A stretch of DNA of 64,000 nucleotides, taken from assembly GCF_011045195.1 (NCBI RefSeq), contig NZ_CP049199.1:3951501-4015500 (forward strand). Reading direction: 5' to 3'. The stretch comes from Caulobacter soli (lineage in GTDB: Bacteria > Pseudomonadota > Alphaproteobacteria > Caulobacterales > Caulobacteraceae). Each line of letters begins with the position of its first letter. The stretch's first letter is position 1. The position numbers were made by a program, and so were the translations under genes. Of the stretch, positions 52,583 to 61,872 are shown one piece after another. The notes under the pieces were generated by a model, which searched no databases, was not told where the DNA came from, and was given only the letters and a program-made list of their open reading frames with translations.

Positions 52583-52685
52583 GTGCGTCCTTCGAGGCCC
52601 GCTCTCGCGGGCGCCTCAGGATGAGGAGCTCTGCTGAATTCCTCATCCTGAGGTGCGTAGCGCAGCGAAGCCTCGAAGGACGCAC
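52583..52685. repeat. REP-like nested inverted repeat
   Basis: Outer arms GTGCGTCCTTCGAGGC (52583-52598) and its complement (52670-52685) surround inner arms GCCTCAGGATGAGG (52613-52626) and CCTCATCCTGAGG (52641-52653), with a small CCCGC/GCGGG hairpin inside the left side. It lies between the converging IclR and beta-propeller genes. Shares the TCCTTCGA and CAGGATGAGG blocks with the repeat at 21291. Confidence 0.8.
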
Positions 52686-52703
52686 CGCACTCACCGAGAA
52701 GCT

Positions 52704-54302
52704 CTAACCGGAGATGCGTAGCACCAAAACGCTGCCGTCGGCGTCGCCGGAGACGTACAGCGTCCCGTCCGGCCCGGCGGCGATGCCCGCGAACGGTCCC
52801 ATCGGGCCCGACATGTCGCCGATCGGACCCAGGAACTTCGGCGTCACGCCGGCCGGGGCGCCGACCGGCAGGCCCGAGGCGATGGTGCGTCGCGCGCCGC
52901 TGGCCAGGTCGTGCTCGACCAACTCCTTGGCCAGGGCGTCGACGATGTAGAGGCGGCCGCCCTGAATCACGACGCCCTGGGGTTCCTTGAGCCCGTCGAC
53001 GACGGTATCGGCGCGGCCGCCGGAGACCTTGACCACCCGACCCGCGCCGGACTCCGAGGCGTAGACCGTTCCGTCCGCGCCGATCGCCACGCCCATCGGT
53101 TCCTTGAGTCCGGAGGCCAGCACCTCGGCCTTGCCGCCGTCGATGGCCACCACCCTGCCCCCGCCGGCCTCGGCCACGACCACGCCGCCGCCGGGCGCGA
53201 TGGCCACGCCGTAGAGACGGTCATAGCCCTCGCCCAGGAACTCGCTTTCCATCGCCACCGGCCGCCACTTGGCCACGTGGCCGTTGGCCGTGGTGACGAC
53301 CACCTCGCCCGGGCCCGACGCCGCGACGCCGCGCACATAGCCCGGCGAACCCGGCGTGAAGAGCATGCCCGCCACCTGCCGCCCTTGGCCGGGCCGCACG
53401 AAGTAGGAGAAGGGACCGTCGGCCACGAACAGCTGGCCGTCCTCGAGCACCGCCAGGCCAAGAGGCCAGTTGAGGCCCTCGGAAACCAGCGGGCGCAGCT
53501 TGCCGCCGCCCAGGATCTCATAGACATCGCCCGGGATGCTGGAGACGAAGATCCGGTCGCCGACGAAGGTGACGTTGTCCAGGCCCGGCGCGATGTTGGC
53601 CAGCACGGTGCGGTCGCCGGTGCGCGGATCGATCCGCAGCACCTGGCCGCTGTGGACCTGGGTCGAGACGATGAAGCCCTGGGCGTCGAACTTGACCGAG
53701 TCCGGCACGCCCAGGTCCTTGGCCACGACCTCGGGCGCGCCGCCGTCCAGGCTGACCCGCCAGATCTCGTTCGTGCCCATGACCGGGAAATAGAGCTTGC
53801 CGTCCGGGCCCACGTCCATGGCGTTGGGCATGGGCACGTCGGTGGCGATCATCCGGGGCGCGCCGCCGTCGCGGTCCAGCTCCATGATCCGCCCGCCCAC
53901 CCGGCACTCGCCGGCGATCAGGCGGCCCTGGTGGAAGGCGATCGGGTTGGCGACGGGGATGTCGCCATAGATGACCTTCGACGTGCCGTTCGGCGCCAGC
54001 ATGCTGACGCGGCCCTCGGTGATCTCGGTGGCGTAGAGGTTGCCGGCGTCGTCGAACACCAGGTCGTCGGGCGCGACGATGGGGCCGCCCTTGGAAGTGA
54101 TCAGTTCGACCGCGCCGGTGTCGACGTCGATGGCGCTGATCGTGCTGCCCGACACCTGGGCCACATAGATGCGGCCGTCGGGGCCGGTACGCACGCCGTT
54201 GGCGCCGAACAGGCGGCTCTGCGGCGTGGCCCGCTCCAGGGTCCAGCCCTCGGCGACCGAGGCCGGGACCGTGGTCGTGTAGCGCCCGTTTTGCAGCGAC
54301 AT
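52704..54302 (-). CDS. SMP-30/NHL-like beta-propeller protein
   Basis: A 532-residue protein with repeated DGxxYVAxxxG and GGxxVVAxAGGGRVVAID units typical of SMP-30/gluconolactonase/NHL propellers, probably two propeller-like halves (residues about 30-290 and 300-525). No signal peptide is visible, so it should be cytosolic, unlike many NHL proteins. It may be a lactonase: cleavage of a lactone produced by the Baeyer-Villiger enzyme nearby is an attractive inference. ATG 54302 (MSLQNGRYTTTV) was chosen; longer frames overlap the ALDH gene. Confidence 0.78.
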   Translation of the reverse strand: MSLQNGRYTTTVPASVAEGWTLERATPQSRLFGANGVRTGPDGRIYVAQVSGSTISAIDVDTGAVELITSKGGPIVAPDDLVFDDAGNLYATEITEGRVSMLAPNGTSKVIYGDIPVANPIAFHQGRLIAGECRVGGRIMELDRDGGAPRMIATDVPMPNAMDVGPDGKLYFPVMGTNEIWRVSLDGGAPEVVAKDLGVPDSVKFDAQGFIVSTQVHSGQVLRIDPRTGDRTVLANIAPGLDNVTFVGDRIFVSSIPGDVYEILGGGKLRPLVSEGLNWPLGLAVLEDGQLFVADGPFSYFVRPGQGRQVAGMLFTPGSPGYVRGVAASGPGEVVVTTANGHVAKWRPVAMESEFLGEGYDRLYGVAIAPGGGVVVAEAGGGRVVAIDGGKAEVLASGLKEPMGVAIGADGTVYASESGAGRVVKVSGGRADTVVDGLKEPQGVVIQGGRLYIVDALAKELVEHDLASGARRTIASGLPVGAPAGVTPKFLGPIGDMSGPMGPFAGIAAGPDGTLYVSGDADGSVLVLRISG

Positions 54303-54393
54303 GGTTTGCCCTCTCCTGCCGGGGCTTTCCGCCCCTTGTCTCAAGGCGGCCCAGCGCCGGCTGGCGAGGGCCGCATCAGCCCGATCAACCGCC

Positions 54394-55818
54394 CTACTGC
54401 GCGGGCGCGAAGCCCAGCAGGCTCTTGATCTCCAGGTATTCGTGGAAGCCGAACTCGCCCCACTCGCGCCCGTTGCCGCTCTTCTTGTAGCCGCCGAACG
54501 GGGCCTGGAAATCGAAGCCGCCGTTGATGCTGACCCAGCCGGTGCGCATGCGGCGCGCCACGGCGTTGCATTGGGCGGCGTCGGCGCCGACCACATAGCC
54601 GGCCAGGCCGAACGGGCTGTCGTTGGCGATCTTGATAGCGTGGTCGATGTCGTCATAGGCGATGATCACCAGCACCGGGCCGAAGATCTCTTCGCGGGCG
54701 ATGGTCGTGTCGTTGGTGGTCACGAAGACGGTGGGCCGCACATAGAAGCCCTTGGTCAGGCCCTCGGGGCGACCGGGACCGCCGGCGACCAGCTGAGCGC
54801 CTTCGCTGACGCCCAGCTCGATATAGCGCTGGATGTCGTTGTACTGCCCCTTCGAGACGACCGGCCCCATGGCGAAGTCGCCCTTGGGATCGCCGACGGT
54901 GACGCCGTTGGCGGCGTCGCGCGCGGCGGCGATCGCCTCGTCCAGGCGCGAGGCCGGCACCAGCAGGCGCGAGCCGGCGCTGCAGGTCTGGCCAGAATTG
55001 ACCATCATGCCCGAGGTGGCGGCGGCGACGTTGGCGACCAGGTTGGCGTCGTCCAGCACGATGTGGGCGCTCTTGCCGCCCAGTTCCTGACAGACGCGCT
55101 TGACGGTCGGGGCGGCGTTCTTGGCGATCTCGACGCCGACGGTCTCGGAACCGGTGAACGAGACCATGTCCACTTCAGGATGGGTCGACAGGGCCGTGCC
55201 GATCACCGCGCCGCTGCCCTGAACCATGTTGAACACACCGGCCGGAACGCCGGCCGTGTGCAGGATCTCCGCCAGGATGTGGGCCGAATACGGCGCCAGT
55301 TGCGGCGGCTTGAGGATCATGGTGCAGCCCGTGGCCAGGGCCGGGAAGATCTTCACCGTGGTCTGGTTCATCGGCCAGTTCCACGGGGTGATCAGGGCGC
55401 AGACGCCGATCGGTTCCTTGACCACCAGGGTCGCGCCGCGCTGCTCTTCGAACTGGAATGTGCGCAGGGAGTCGATGGCGGCGGCCAGGTGTCCGGCGCC
55501 CAGGCCAACATGGAAGCCGTTACCCAGGGCCGACGGCGCGCCCATCTCTTCGATGACCGCCTCGCCCAGTTCGCCCATGCGCTTATGGTATTCGGCCTGG
55601 ATGGCCAGGAGGATGTCGAGCCGTTGTTCGCGGGAGGTCTGCGACCAGCTGGCGAACGCCTTGCGCGCGGCCGCGACGGCCTTCTCGACATCCGCCACGG
55701 AGCCCAGCGAGATCTTGCCCGACACCGCTTCGGTGGCCGGATTGACGACATCGGCGGTCTTGGGCTCGATCGGAGCGACCCACTGGCCGTCGATGTAGAA
55801 CTTGAGATATTCGCGCAT
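54394..55818 (-). CDS. Aldehyde dehydrogenase (NAD(P)-dependent)
   Basis: A 474-residue ALDH with Asn147 (TPWNWP), Glu245 (QELGGK) and nucleophile Cys279 (SGQTC). FGGYKKSGNGREWG closes the active site. GGGAGAG precedes ATG 55818. It probably oxidises an aldehyde derived from the TPP enzyme or the alcohol dehydrogenases. It is 91 bp upstream of the beta-propeller gene, and 94 bp after the TPP-enzyme stop, so the three may form one operon. Confidence 0.92.
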   Translation of the reverse strand: MREYLKFYIDGQWVAPIEPKTADVVNPATEAVSGKISLGSVADVEKAVAAARKAFASWSQTSREQRLDILLAIQAEYHKRMGELGEAVIEEMGAPSALGNGFHVGLGAGHLAAAIDSLRTFQFEEQRGATLVVKEPIGVCALITPWNWPMNQTTVKIFPALATGCTMILKPPQLAPYSAHILAEILHTAGVPAGVFNMVQGSGAVIGTALSTHPEVDMVSFTGSETVGVEIAKNAAPTVKRVCQELGGKSAHIVLDDANLVANVAAATSGMMVNSGQTCSAGSRLLVPASRLDEAIAAARDAANGVTVGDPKGDFAMGPVVSKGQYNDIQRYIELGVSEGAQLVAGGPGRPEGLTKGFYVRPTVFVTTNDTTIAREEIFGPVLVIIAYDDIDHAIKIANDSPFGLAGYVVGADAAQCNAVARRMRTGWVSINGGFDFQAPFGGYKKSGNGREWGEFGFHEYLEIKSLLGFAPAQ

Positions 55819-55912
55819 GACATCTCTCCCTGGGACCACCGAGTTCTGCGTCTCGGCTTGTTGAATCGTCAGCGCCGGACTCATCCGAGCCCGGCGCTGA
55901 TCTCAGATCGCC

Positions 55913-57646
55913 TTACTGGGTGCCTTCGGCGTACCAGGTGCGGAACTCGGCGTACTTGGGCATCTCTTCGGAGTTGGCCTTCGGATCGATGGCCACGTGC
56001 ACCACACCGACCTTGCCGCTGGCATAGGCGCGGGCGATGGCGGGAGCGATGTCCTCGGCCTTGGTGACGTATTCACCGTGGCAGCCGAAGCCCTCGCCGA
56101 TCTTGTCGAAGCGGACTTCCTTGCTCCAGTGGGTGCCGGTTTCCGCCGTGCCCTGGCCGAAGGTGCGCTTGTAGACGCCCACTTCCAGACCCCACTGGAA
56201 GTCCACGCCGACGACGCAGACCAGCGGCAGGTTGCAGCGCACTGCCGTTTCCAGCTCGCCGATGTGGAACAGGAACGAACTGTCGCTGGTCAGCAGCATG
56301 CCCGGACGCGACTTGCCCGTCGCGGCCTTGTCGGCCAGCATCGCGCCGGTGGCGTAGGGCAGGCCCGTGCCGATGTGGCCGAAGTTCTGGTTCCAGATCA
56401 CGTCGTGCGGCTTGCACATCGAGTAGGTCCACTGGAAGATCACCGTGGCCCCGCCGTCGCGGATCATGATGCCGTCCTTCGGGAAGGCCTTGGTCGCTTC
56501 CACGACGAACCGCGACGTGTGCATGGGCGTGTCGCCGCTGCCGTCGCTCTTGGTCAGGGTCTCGGCGGCCAGCTGGTCCAGCTCGTCCTGGCCGTCCTTC
56601 ATGAACTTGGCCAGGCCCGGGGCCGGCGACAGCGGCTTGTCCTTCAGGGCGGCGACCAGTTGCGGCACCACGCCACGAAGGTCGCCGACCAGCGGCACGT
56701 CGATCGGACGGTTCACGCCGATGGCGGTCGGGTCCTGCTCGACATAGATCCACTTGCGGATGGCTTCGTTCTTCACCCAGTAGCGCCAGCGGCCGTAGTG
56801 CACCGGCTCGCCCAGCTCGGTGCCCAGCGCCAGGCAGAGGTCGGACTCGGTGACCGCCTCGATCGAGGCGTTGGAGAACACGTACTGGAAGGTGCGATCT
56901 TCCAGGCCGGGGATGTAGGACGTGCCGCCCGAGGTCTGGATGACCGGGCAATTCATCAGCTCGGCCAGTTCCTTGACCGCCGCGCCCATGCGCGTGGTGT
57001 GGACGGCGTGGCCGACCAGCAGGATCGGGTTCTTGGCCGCGCGGATCAGCTTCACCGCCTCGGCGACGCGATCGATGTCGGCGCCCTGGTTGACCAGACG
57101 ATAGCGGTCCGGGGTCAGCGGCTCGGGCAGGTCCAGCTCTTCGGTGATGATGTGGCTGGGATACTCGATATAGACCGGGCCCGGCGTGCCGCCGATGGCC
57201 TGGCGGATGCCCTCGCGGATGATCTCGTCGGTCTGGTCGGCGTATTCGATCGAGGCGGCGTACTTCACCGAATTCTCGAACAAAGGCATCTGCTTGACGA
57301 ACTGGATGCGGCCACGACGCACGCGCTGCTCGGTGACCCGGGCGCGCTGGCCGCTGAGGAAGATCACCGGCGAGTTCTCGACCAGGCAGCACTGGATGGC
57401 CGGGGCGGCGTTGGCGATGCCCGGGCCCAGGGTGCCGATGCACAGAGCCGGCTTGCCGGTCATGCGCGAGGCGGCCTCGGCCATGAAGCCGGCGGCGGCT
57501 TCGTGGTGCGGCGCCACGACGGTCCAGCCGCGCGCTTCCGCTTCAAGGAACATGTGGACGAAGTTCGGATCGGGGATGCCGAAGAGCGTGTTGATACCCT
57601 CGGCCTCGAACAGGTCCAGGATGCGCTTGTAGACGGGTACGCCCAT
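55913..57646 (-). CDS. Thiamine-pyrophosphate-dependent enzyme (2-hydroxyacyl-CoA lyase/acetolactate-synthase-like)
   Basis: A 577-residue TPP enzyme with the usual Pyr, central and PP domains. The activating Glu49 (PHHEAAAGF) is present. In the C-terminal domain, the cofactor-metal motif GDGSF...NN reads SDSSFLFHIGEL near residue 450 and GVDFQWG, so Gly is Ser and Asn is Asp. The Asp that binds Mg is kept. Likely activities are C-C lyase or decarboxylase on a 2-hydroxyacyl-CoA or 2-ketoacid. ATG 57646 was chosen on homology (MGVPVYKRILDLFEAEG) and upstream AAAGAGGGACC. Confidence 0.85.
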   Translation of the reverse strand: MGVPVYKRILDLFEAEGINTLFGIPDPNFVHMFLEAEARGWTVVAPHHEAAAGFMAEAASRMTGKPALCIGTLGPGIANAAPAIQCCLVENSPVIFLSGQRARVTEQRVRRGRIQFVKQMPLFENSVKYAASIEYADQTDEIIREGIRQAIGGTPGPVYIEYPSHIITEELDLPEPLTPDRYRLVNQGADIDRVAEAVKLIRAAKNPILLVGHAVHTTRMGAAVKELAELMNCPVIQTSGGTSYIPGLEDRTFQYVFSNASIEAVTESDLCLALGTELGEPVHYGRWRYWVKNEAIRKWIYVEQDPTAIGVNRPIDVPLVGDLRGVVPQLVAALKDKPLSPAPGLAKFMKDGQDELDQLAAETLTKSDGSGDTPMHTSRFVVEATKAFPKDGIMIRDGGATVIFQWTYSMCKPHDVIWNQNFGHIGTGLPYATGAMLADKAATGKSRPGMLLTSDSSFLFHIGELETAVRCNLPLVCVVGVDFQWGLEVGVYKRTFGQGTAETGTHWSKEVRFDKIGEGFGCHGEYVTKAEDIAPAIARAYASGKVGVVHVAIDPKANSEEMPKYAEFRTWYAEGTQ

Positions 57647-57782
57647 GGAAAGGTCCCTCTTGATTTTGGCTCGGCGGGCCGCGTGGCGGCAGGCGTTTCT
57701 GACGACAGGCGAGCGGCCGCGATAATGACGTGCTTGGTGCATAGAGGGGCCCAAGACCGGCCGTCAATGAAGCCTCCAGAGC

Positions 57783-57798
57783 CATCGCCCGTGCGCTA
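57783..57798. promoter_or_regulatory. Candidate operator, CATCGC-CCGT-GCGCTA
   Basis: Weaker copy of the recurring palindrome, 137 bp upstream of the TPP-enzyme start. The left half and centre CCGT match the site at 33145, the right half has one change. Confidence 0.4.
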
Positions 57799-57854
57799 TC
57801 GGCGGGCCATTTTCGCGGGTTTTGGCCCCGTTTTGGCGGCGGGCGAAACGCATG

Positions 57855-57886
57855 AAAACGCCCGGCTCCGTTGCGGGAACCGGGCG
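57855..57886 (-). terminator. Rho-independent terminator downstream of the Rieske gene
   Basis: On the minus strand, CGCCCGGTTCC / GGAGCCGGGCG pairs over 11 positions with one mismatch and a six-base loop, then TTTTC. It lies 32 bp after the stop of the Rieske oxygenase gene and upstream of the TPP gene. Confidence 0.8.
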
Positions 57887-57917
57887 TCGCCAGATCAGGA
57901 TCGGGCGGGCTCGCGCC

Positions 57918-59297
57918 CTATTTGGGATCGAGCAGACTCGGCGTTCCCCGGCCCATGTAGCGGGCCAGGTTGCGGTGGAAGTTGGTGACCTTGCGCTCCT
58001 GGTGCGGGTTGGGCAGGGGCCCGCGGAAACCGCGCGACTTCATGCCCTTCTGCACGAACTGCATGTTCGAGAAATCCTGGGCCAGCACGCTGCCCCAGTT
58101 CTCGGCCGTCGGCTCGGCATAGACCCACTCGGTCTTGGGCTCCTGGCCTTCGGGGAAACGCTCGATGGCGTAGGACTCGAAGATGCACTTGTTGGGATCG
58201 TCGCCGTACGGCCGCGTGCGGTAGCACAGGGCGAAGGTGATGCCCTGCAGGATGGCGGTGTTGGGGAAGACGTTCCAGGCCAGACCCGCCTGGCCCATCT
58301 GTTCCGGCGTGATGGTCGGCCACTCGATCCCGCGCGCGGCGTCGTCGGCCTTGGCCGAAGCCAGCCAGTGCTTGATCACCTCTTGCGGCGGCGTGCCCTC
58401 GGGCAGCTCGTCGACCAGTCGCTTGGCCGCGTTGACCAGGGTCTCGGTGGTGCTGGCGTTGTTGACCGTCTCGTAGATTTCCTTCTGCAGCTCGTAGGTC
58501 GACACGCGCGCGTCGGCGCCCTTGCCGGCCCGGGTGATGCTGCTGCTTTCCTTGGTCTTCTTGGACGCGTCGCGCTCGTCGAAACCGCTGACGCCGTGCA
58601 GGCCGTAGGCGGCGCTGTAGGCGTAGTACTCGCCGTATTCCAGCAGCTGCGGGTGCGTGCCGGCGACATGGTAGGGCTCCATGAACGCTTCCAGCGCGGT
58701 CTTCCAGTTGCAGTCGTAGACCACCCACTGGCGCCACTTGTAGCGCATCTTCTCGAACTGGAACGGGTCCAGGATGCTGGCGGCCGGCTCCAGATATTCG
58801 CGCAGCGGCACGGCCTGCGGGTCCATGTTGATGAAGATCCAGCCGCCCCAGGTGTCGGCCTTGATCTCGCTCAGCGAGGTGCGCTCCTCGTTCAGCGCGC
58901 CCTTCCAGTCCTGCGGATCCAGGACGTAGGTGTTCTTGCCCTTCAGGTCGAAGGTCCAGCCGTGGAAGCCGCAGACGAAGTTCTTCTTCTTGCCGCAGGC
59001 CCGGTTCTCGCCCTCGGGGATGTCGACCAGGCGCCGGCCGCGATGCGGGCAGACATTGTGGTAGGCCTTGATCGAGTCTGGCGTGTCACGAACCACCAGG
59101 ATCGACTCGTCGCCGATCTCGTAGGTGATGTAGTTTCCGACCTCGGGGATCTCCTCGACGCGGCCGGCCACCTGCCACACCTTGGCCCACAGCCGGTCGG
59201 CCTCCTCCGCCGCGTACTCGCGGGAGAGGAAGGCCTCCGTGGGATAGGTCAGCGGCTCTTCCAGATCGTCGACGCTGATATTGACCAGCTTGTTCAT
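57918..59297 (-). CDS. Rieske non-haem iron oxygenase, alpha subunit
   Basis: A 459-residue ring-hydroxylating oxygenase. The Rieske [2Fe-2S] centre is C83-x-H85 and C109-x2-H112. The mononuclear iron triad fits His210, His215 (EPYHVAGTH) and Asp408 (AQDFSNM). It would hydroxylate a ring or alkyl position with electrons from a separate reductase, which is not present nearby. It is longer than KshA-type enzymes (about 380-390), so it is probably a different subgroup. It lies 46 bp after the monooxygenase gene in one operon. Confidence 0.93.
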   Translation of the reverse strand: MNKLVNISVDDLEEPLTYPTEAFLSREYAAEEADRLWAKVWQVAGRVEEIPEVGNYITYEIGDESILVVRDTPDSIKAYHNVCPHRGRRLVDIPEGENRACGKKKNFVCGFHGWTFDLKGKNTYVLDPQDWKGALNEERTSLSEIKADTWGGWIFINMDPQAVPLREYLEPAASILDPFQFEKMRYKWRQWVVYDCNWKTALEAFMEPYHVAGTHPQLLEYGEYYAYSAAYGLHGVSGFDERDASKKTKESSSITRAGKGADARVSTYELQKEIYETVNNASTTETLVNAAKRLVDELPEGTPPQEVIKHWLASAKADDAARGIEWPTITPEQMGQAGLAWNVFPNTAILQGITFALCYRTRPYGDDPNKCIFESYAIERFPEGQEPKTEWVYAEPTAENWGSVLAQDFSNMQFVQKGMKSRGFRGPLPNPHQERKVTNFHRNLARYMGRGTPSLLDPK

Positions 59298-59343
59298 GAC
59301 GTTCGTCCTTCGCCTTCCGCCCCGATCAAAAAACCATACCGCG

Positions 59344-61176
59344 TCAGTTTTTTAGTTCCAGCCCCGGCATGTCGCCATCGGCGCGCCAGTCGGACAGCAG
59401 CTTCTGGAACGCATCCCAGCCCGGACCGTAGGCGCGGAACAGCCGCCACTTGGCCTTGGTCTCGCCTTCGTTGTTGAAGTAGCTGGGCGTGCACTCGGCG
59501 GTGAAGGCCGTGGTGTCGATCTCCATCGACTCGAAGTGGCTGACGTAGTCGTCCTGCGCCTGCTGGGTCGGCTCGACCACCGGCGTGCCGCGCTCGAGCG
59601 CCTGGCTGATGATGTGGGCGATGTGGAAGCCCTGACGGCCGTTCTGCTCGGTGACCGAGGCGTTCAGCCCGCCCTGGATGTAGCCCATGTAGAACTGGTT
59701 GGGGAAACCGTGGGTCATCACGCCGTGGAAGGTCTTGGGACCCTCGGCCCAGTGCTTGTAGATCGACAGGCCGTCACGGCCCTCGATCGTGTCGATGCCC
59801 CAGCGACGATCCAGGTCGCTGGTCACCTCGAACCCGCTGGCGAAGATGATGCAGTCGACTTCGTATTCGCGGCCGTTGGCGACGAAGCCCTTCTCGGTCA
59901 TCCGCTCCACGCCCTTGGTCAGCGACACGTCGACCAGCTCGACATTGGGGCGATTGAAGGTCGGGTAGTATTCGTCGCTCGACAGCGGCCGCTTGCAGAG
60001 GAAGCGGTAGTACGGCTTCAGCGCCTCGGCCGTCGCCGGGTCGTCCACCAGGTCCTCGACCCGGCGGCGCAGGCGCTCCATCACGCGGTAGTCGACCATT
60101 TCGCGCTTGGCCAGATAGTCCTCGAGCGACAGCTGCGGCCAGCCCTCGGCCTCCATCTCGGCGGCGAAGTTGCGGGCGATCTCGGTCCAGATGTCGCAGA
60201 TCAGGTCCTCTTCGCCCGGCGCGAAGGCCTCCATGGCCGCGCGATGGAAGTTGGCCTGGCGCTTGTTCTGCCAGCCCGGCTCCAGCGACTTGGCCCACTG
60301 CGGATCGGTCGGCGGATTGGGGCGCTCGTCCACGCTCGAGGGGGTGCGCTGCACGACGTAGAGCTGCTTGGCGTACTTGCCCAGGTGCGGCACGGCCTGG
60401 ATGGCCGTGGCCCCGGTGCCGATGATCGCCACGCGCTTGTCGGCCAGCTTGTCCAGCACCGGGTTCTGGTAGTCGCCGCCAGTGTAGTCGAAGTCCCAAC
60501 GGGCGGTGTGGAACATCTTGCCCTTGAAGGTCTCGATGCCCGGCACGCCCGGCAGCTTGGGCATGTTCAGCACGCCGCTGGCGATGATCACGAAGCGGGC
60601 CAGCAACTCGTCGCCGCGGTTGGTCGACACCCGCCAGCGGCCGATGCCGTCATCCCAGCGCAGGCCGGTGTTCTGGGTGTGGAACAGCGCCTTGTCGGCG
60701 AAGCCGAACGTCTCGGCGATCTGCCGCGCGTACCCCTGGATCTCCCAGCCGTCCGAGAACTTCTTGGACGGCATGAAGCCGGTCTCTTCCAGCAGCGGCA
60801 GGTAGATGTAGCTCTCGTTGTCGCACTGGATGCCGGGATAGCGGTTCCAGTACCAGACGCCGCCAAAGTCGCCGGCCCCGTCGATGTTGCGGAAGCTGGT
60901 CACCCCGGCCTTGGCCAGGTGGTAGGCGGCCATGATGCCCGACCAGCCGGCGCCCAGGACGACCACGTCCAGCTCTTCGGAGATCGGCGCGCGTGGCGCG
61001 ACCGGGGTGTGCGGATCGGTGACGTAGTCCTCGACGATCTCGCCGCCGGCCGGACGAACATATTGCTCCTGCCCCTCGCGCTTGATGCGCTTGTCGCGCT
61101 CGTGGCGGTACTTCTCCCGCATCGCGGGGATGTCGATTTCACTGGCGGGGGGCGTCCGGGTCGGCTCGCAGCTCAT
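59344..61176 (-). CDS. Type I Baeyer-Villiger monooxygenase
   Basis: A 610-residue flavoprotein. Rossmann loops GAGWSG (75-80) and GTGATA (253-258) bind FAD and NADPH; the type I fingerprint FxGxxxHxxxW(D) is seen at 217-228 (FKGKMFHTARWD). An N-terminal extension of about 65 residues and the length match cyclic-ketone enzymes such as cyclopentadecanone or steroid monooxygenases. It should insert oxygen next to a ketone to form an ester or lactone. ATG 61176 was chosen; a TTG one codon earlier is also possible. Confidence 0.94.
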   Translation of the reverse strand: MSCEPTRTPPASEIDIPAMREKYRHERDKRIKREGQEQYVRPAGGEIVEDYVTDPHTPVAPRAPISEELDVVVLGAGWSGIMAAYHLAKAGVTSFRNIDGAGDFGGVWYWNRYPGIQCDNESYIYLPLLEETGFMPSKKFSDGWEIQGYARQIAETFGFADKALFHTQNTGLRWDDGIGRWRVSTNRGDELLARFVIIASGVLNMPKLPGVPGIETFKGKMFHTARWDFDYTGGDYQNPVLDKLADKRVAIIGTGATAIQAVPHLGKYAKQLYVVQRTPSSVDERPNPPTDPQWAKSLEPGWQNKRQANFHRAAMEAFAPGEEDLICDIWTEIARNFAAEMEAEGWPQLSLEDYLAKREMVDYRVMERLRRRVEDLVDDPATAEALKPYYRFLCKRPLSSDEYYPTFNRPNVELVDVSLTKGVERMTEKGFVANGREYEVDCIIFASGFEVTSDLDRRWGIDTIEGRDGLSIYKHWAEGPKTFHGVMTHGFPNQFYMGYIQGGLNASVTEQNGRQGFHIAHIISQALERGTPVVEPTQQAQDDYVSHFESMEIDTTAFTAECTPSYFNNEGETKAKWRLFRAYGPGWDAFQKLLSDWRADGDMPGLELKN

Positions 61177-61278
61177 CAATTCACTCCCGATAATGTCGCC
61201 GCCCGCTAGTCAACAGGGCTGTCGATTTTGCAGGACACTTGCCCACAGCACGGCCGCCGCGCCATAGGCCGCGCGAAA

Positions 61279-61294
61279 CTTCGCGGGTGCGATG
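61279..61294. promoter_or_regulatory. Candidate operator, CTTCGC-GGGT-GCGATG
   Basis: Divergent copy of the recurring palindrome about 100 bp upstream of the monooxygenase start. It differs at the second position of the left arm, so it is the weakest of the listed sites. Confidence 0.3.
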
Positions 61295-61344
61295 AGTCGG
61301 CGGTTTGCGGCACATCAAGGCGCCGCCCGGACTCGCCGCGACGC

Positions 61345-61836
61345 CTAGGCCTTACGGACGAAGGTCGGCTCGTCCGCCTCGGGCATGCCCGGAAAGGCGC
61401 CGTAGTCGGGCGGCGTGATGAAGGTTCCGGTCAGGTCGGTCGGACCGTGATAGGCCATGCTCCAATGGCGCCACGCGAAACGCCAGGCGCCGTCTTCCTC
61501 GACATAGCGATCGTAGTAGACGCCGAAGGTGATGGCGGTGCTGCCGTCCTTCTTCTTGGCGAACTCGGTCATCTGCAGGCGACCGATCGCCGTACCCTCG
61601 CCGACCTCGAGGATCGGCTGGCCCGAGACCAGTTGGATGCGCTCGCAGCGGCCCAGCAGGTTGCGGCAGGCCTCGGCGATCTCGTCGCGACCGGTCATCA
61701 CCATGCCGGCGATCTTCCACTGGCCTTGGGTGGCGAAGCACTCGGAAAAGCTCTTGGCGTCCTGGCGCCAGACGGCGTCGACGAAGCGGGCGTGCAGCTG
61801 GCGGATGCCGCAATCGGCGGCGACGAAATCGGTCAT
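61345..61836 (-). CDS. SnoaL-like/NTF2-fold protein
   Basis: A 163-residue NTF2-fold protein (CGIRQLHARFVDAVWRQDAKSFSECFATQG; WKIAGMVMTGRDEIAEACRNLLG). It ends upstream of the monooxygenase operon and may be co-transcribed with the universal stress gene before it (36-bp gap). It could be a dehydratase or isomerase partner of a ring-opening step. Function unknown. Confidence 0.78.
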   Translation of the reverse strand: MTDFVAADCGIRQLHARFVDAVWRQDAKSFSECFATQGQWKIAGMVMTGRDEIAEACRNLLGRCERIQLVSGQPILEVGEGTAIGRLQMTEFAKKKDGSTAITFGVYYDRYVEEDGAWRFAWRHWSMAYHGPTDLTGTFITPPDYGAFPGMPEADEPTFVRKA

Positions 61837-61872
61837 CGGAATACTCCCAGTCGGGCGGCGGGGCCGCCCTCA

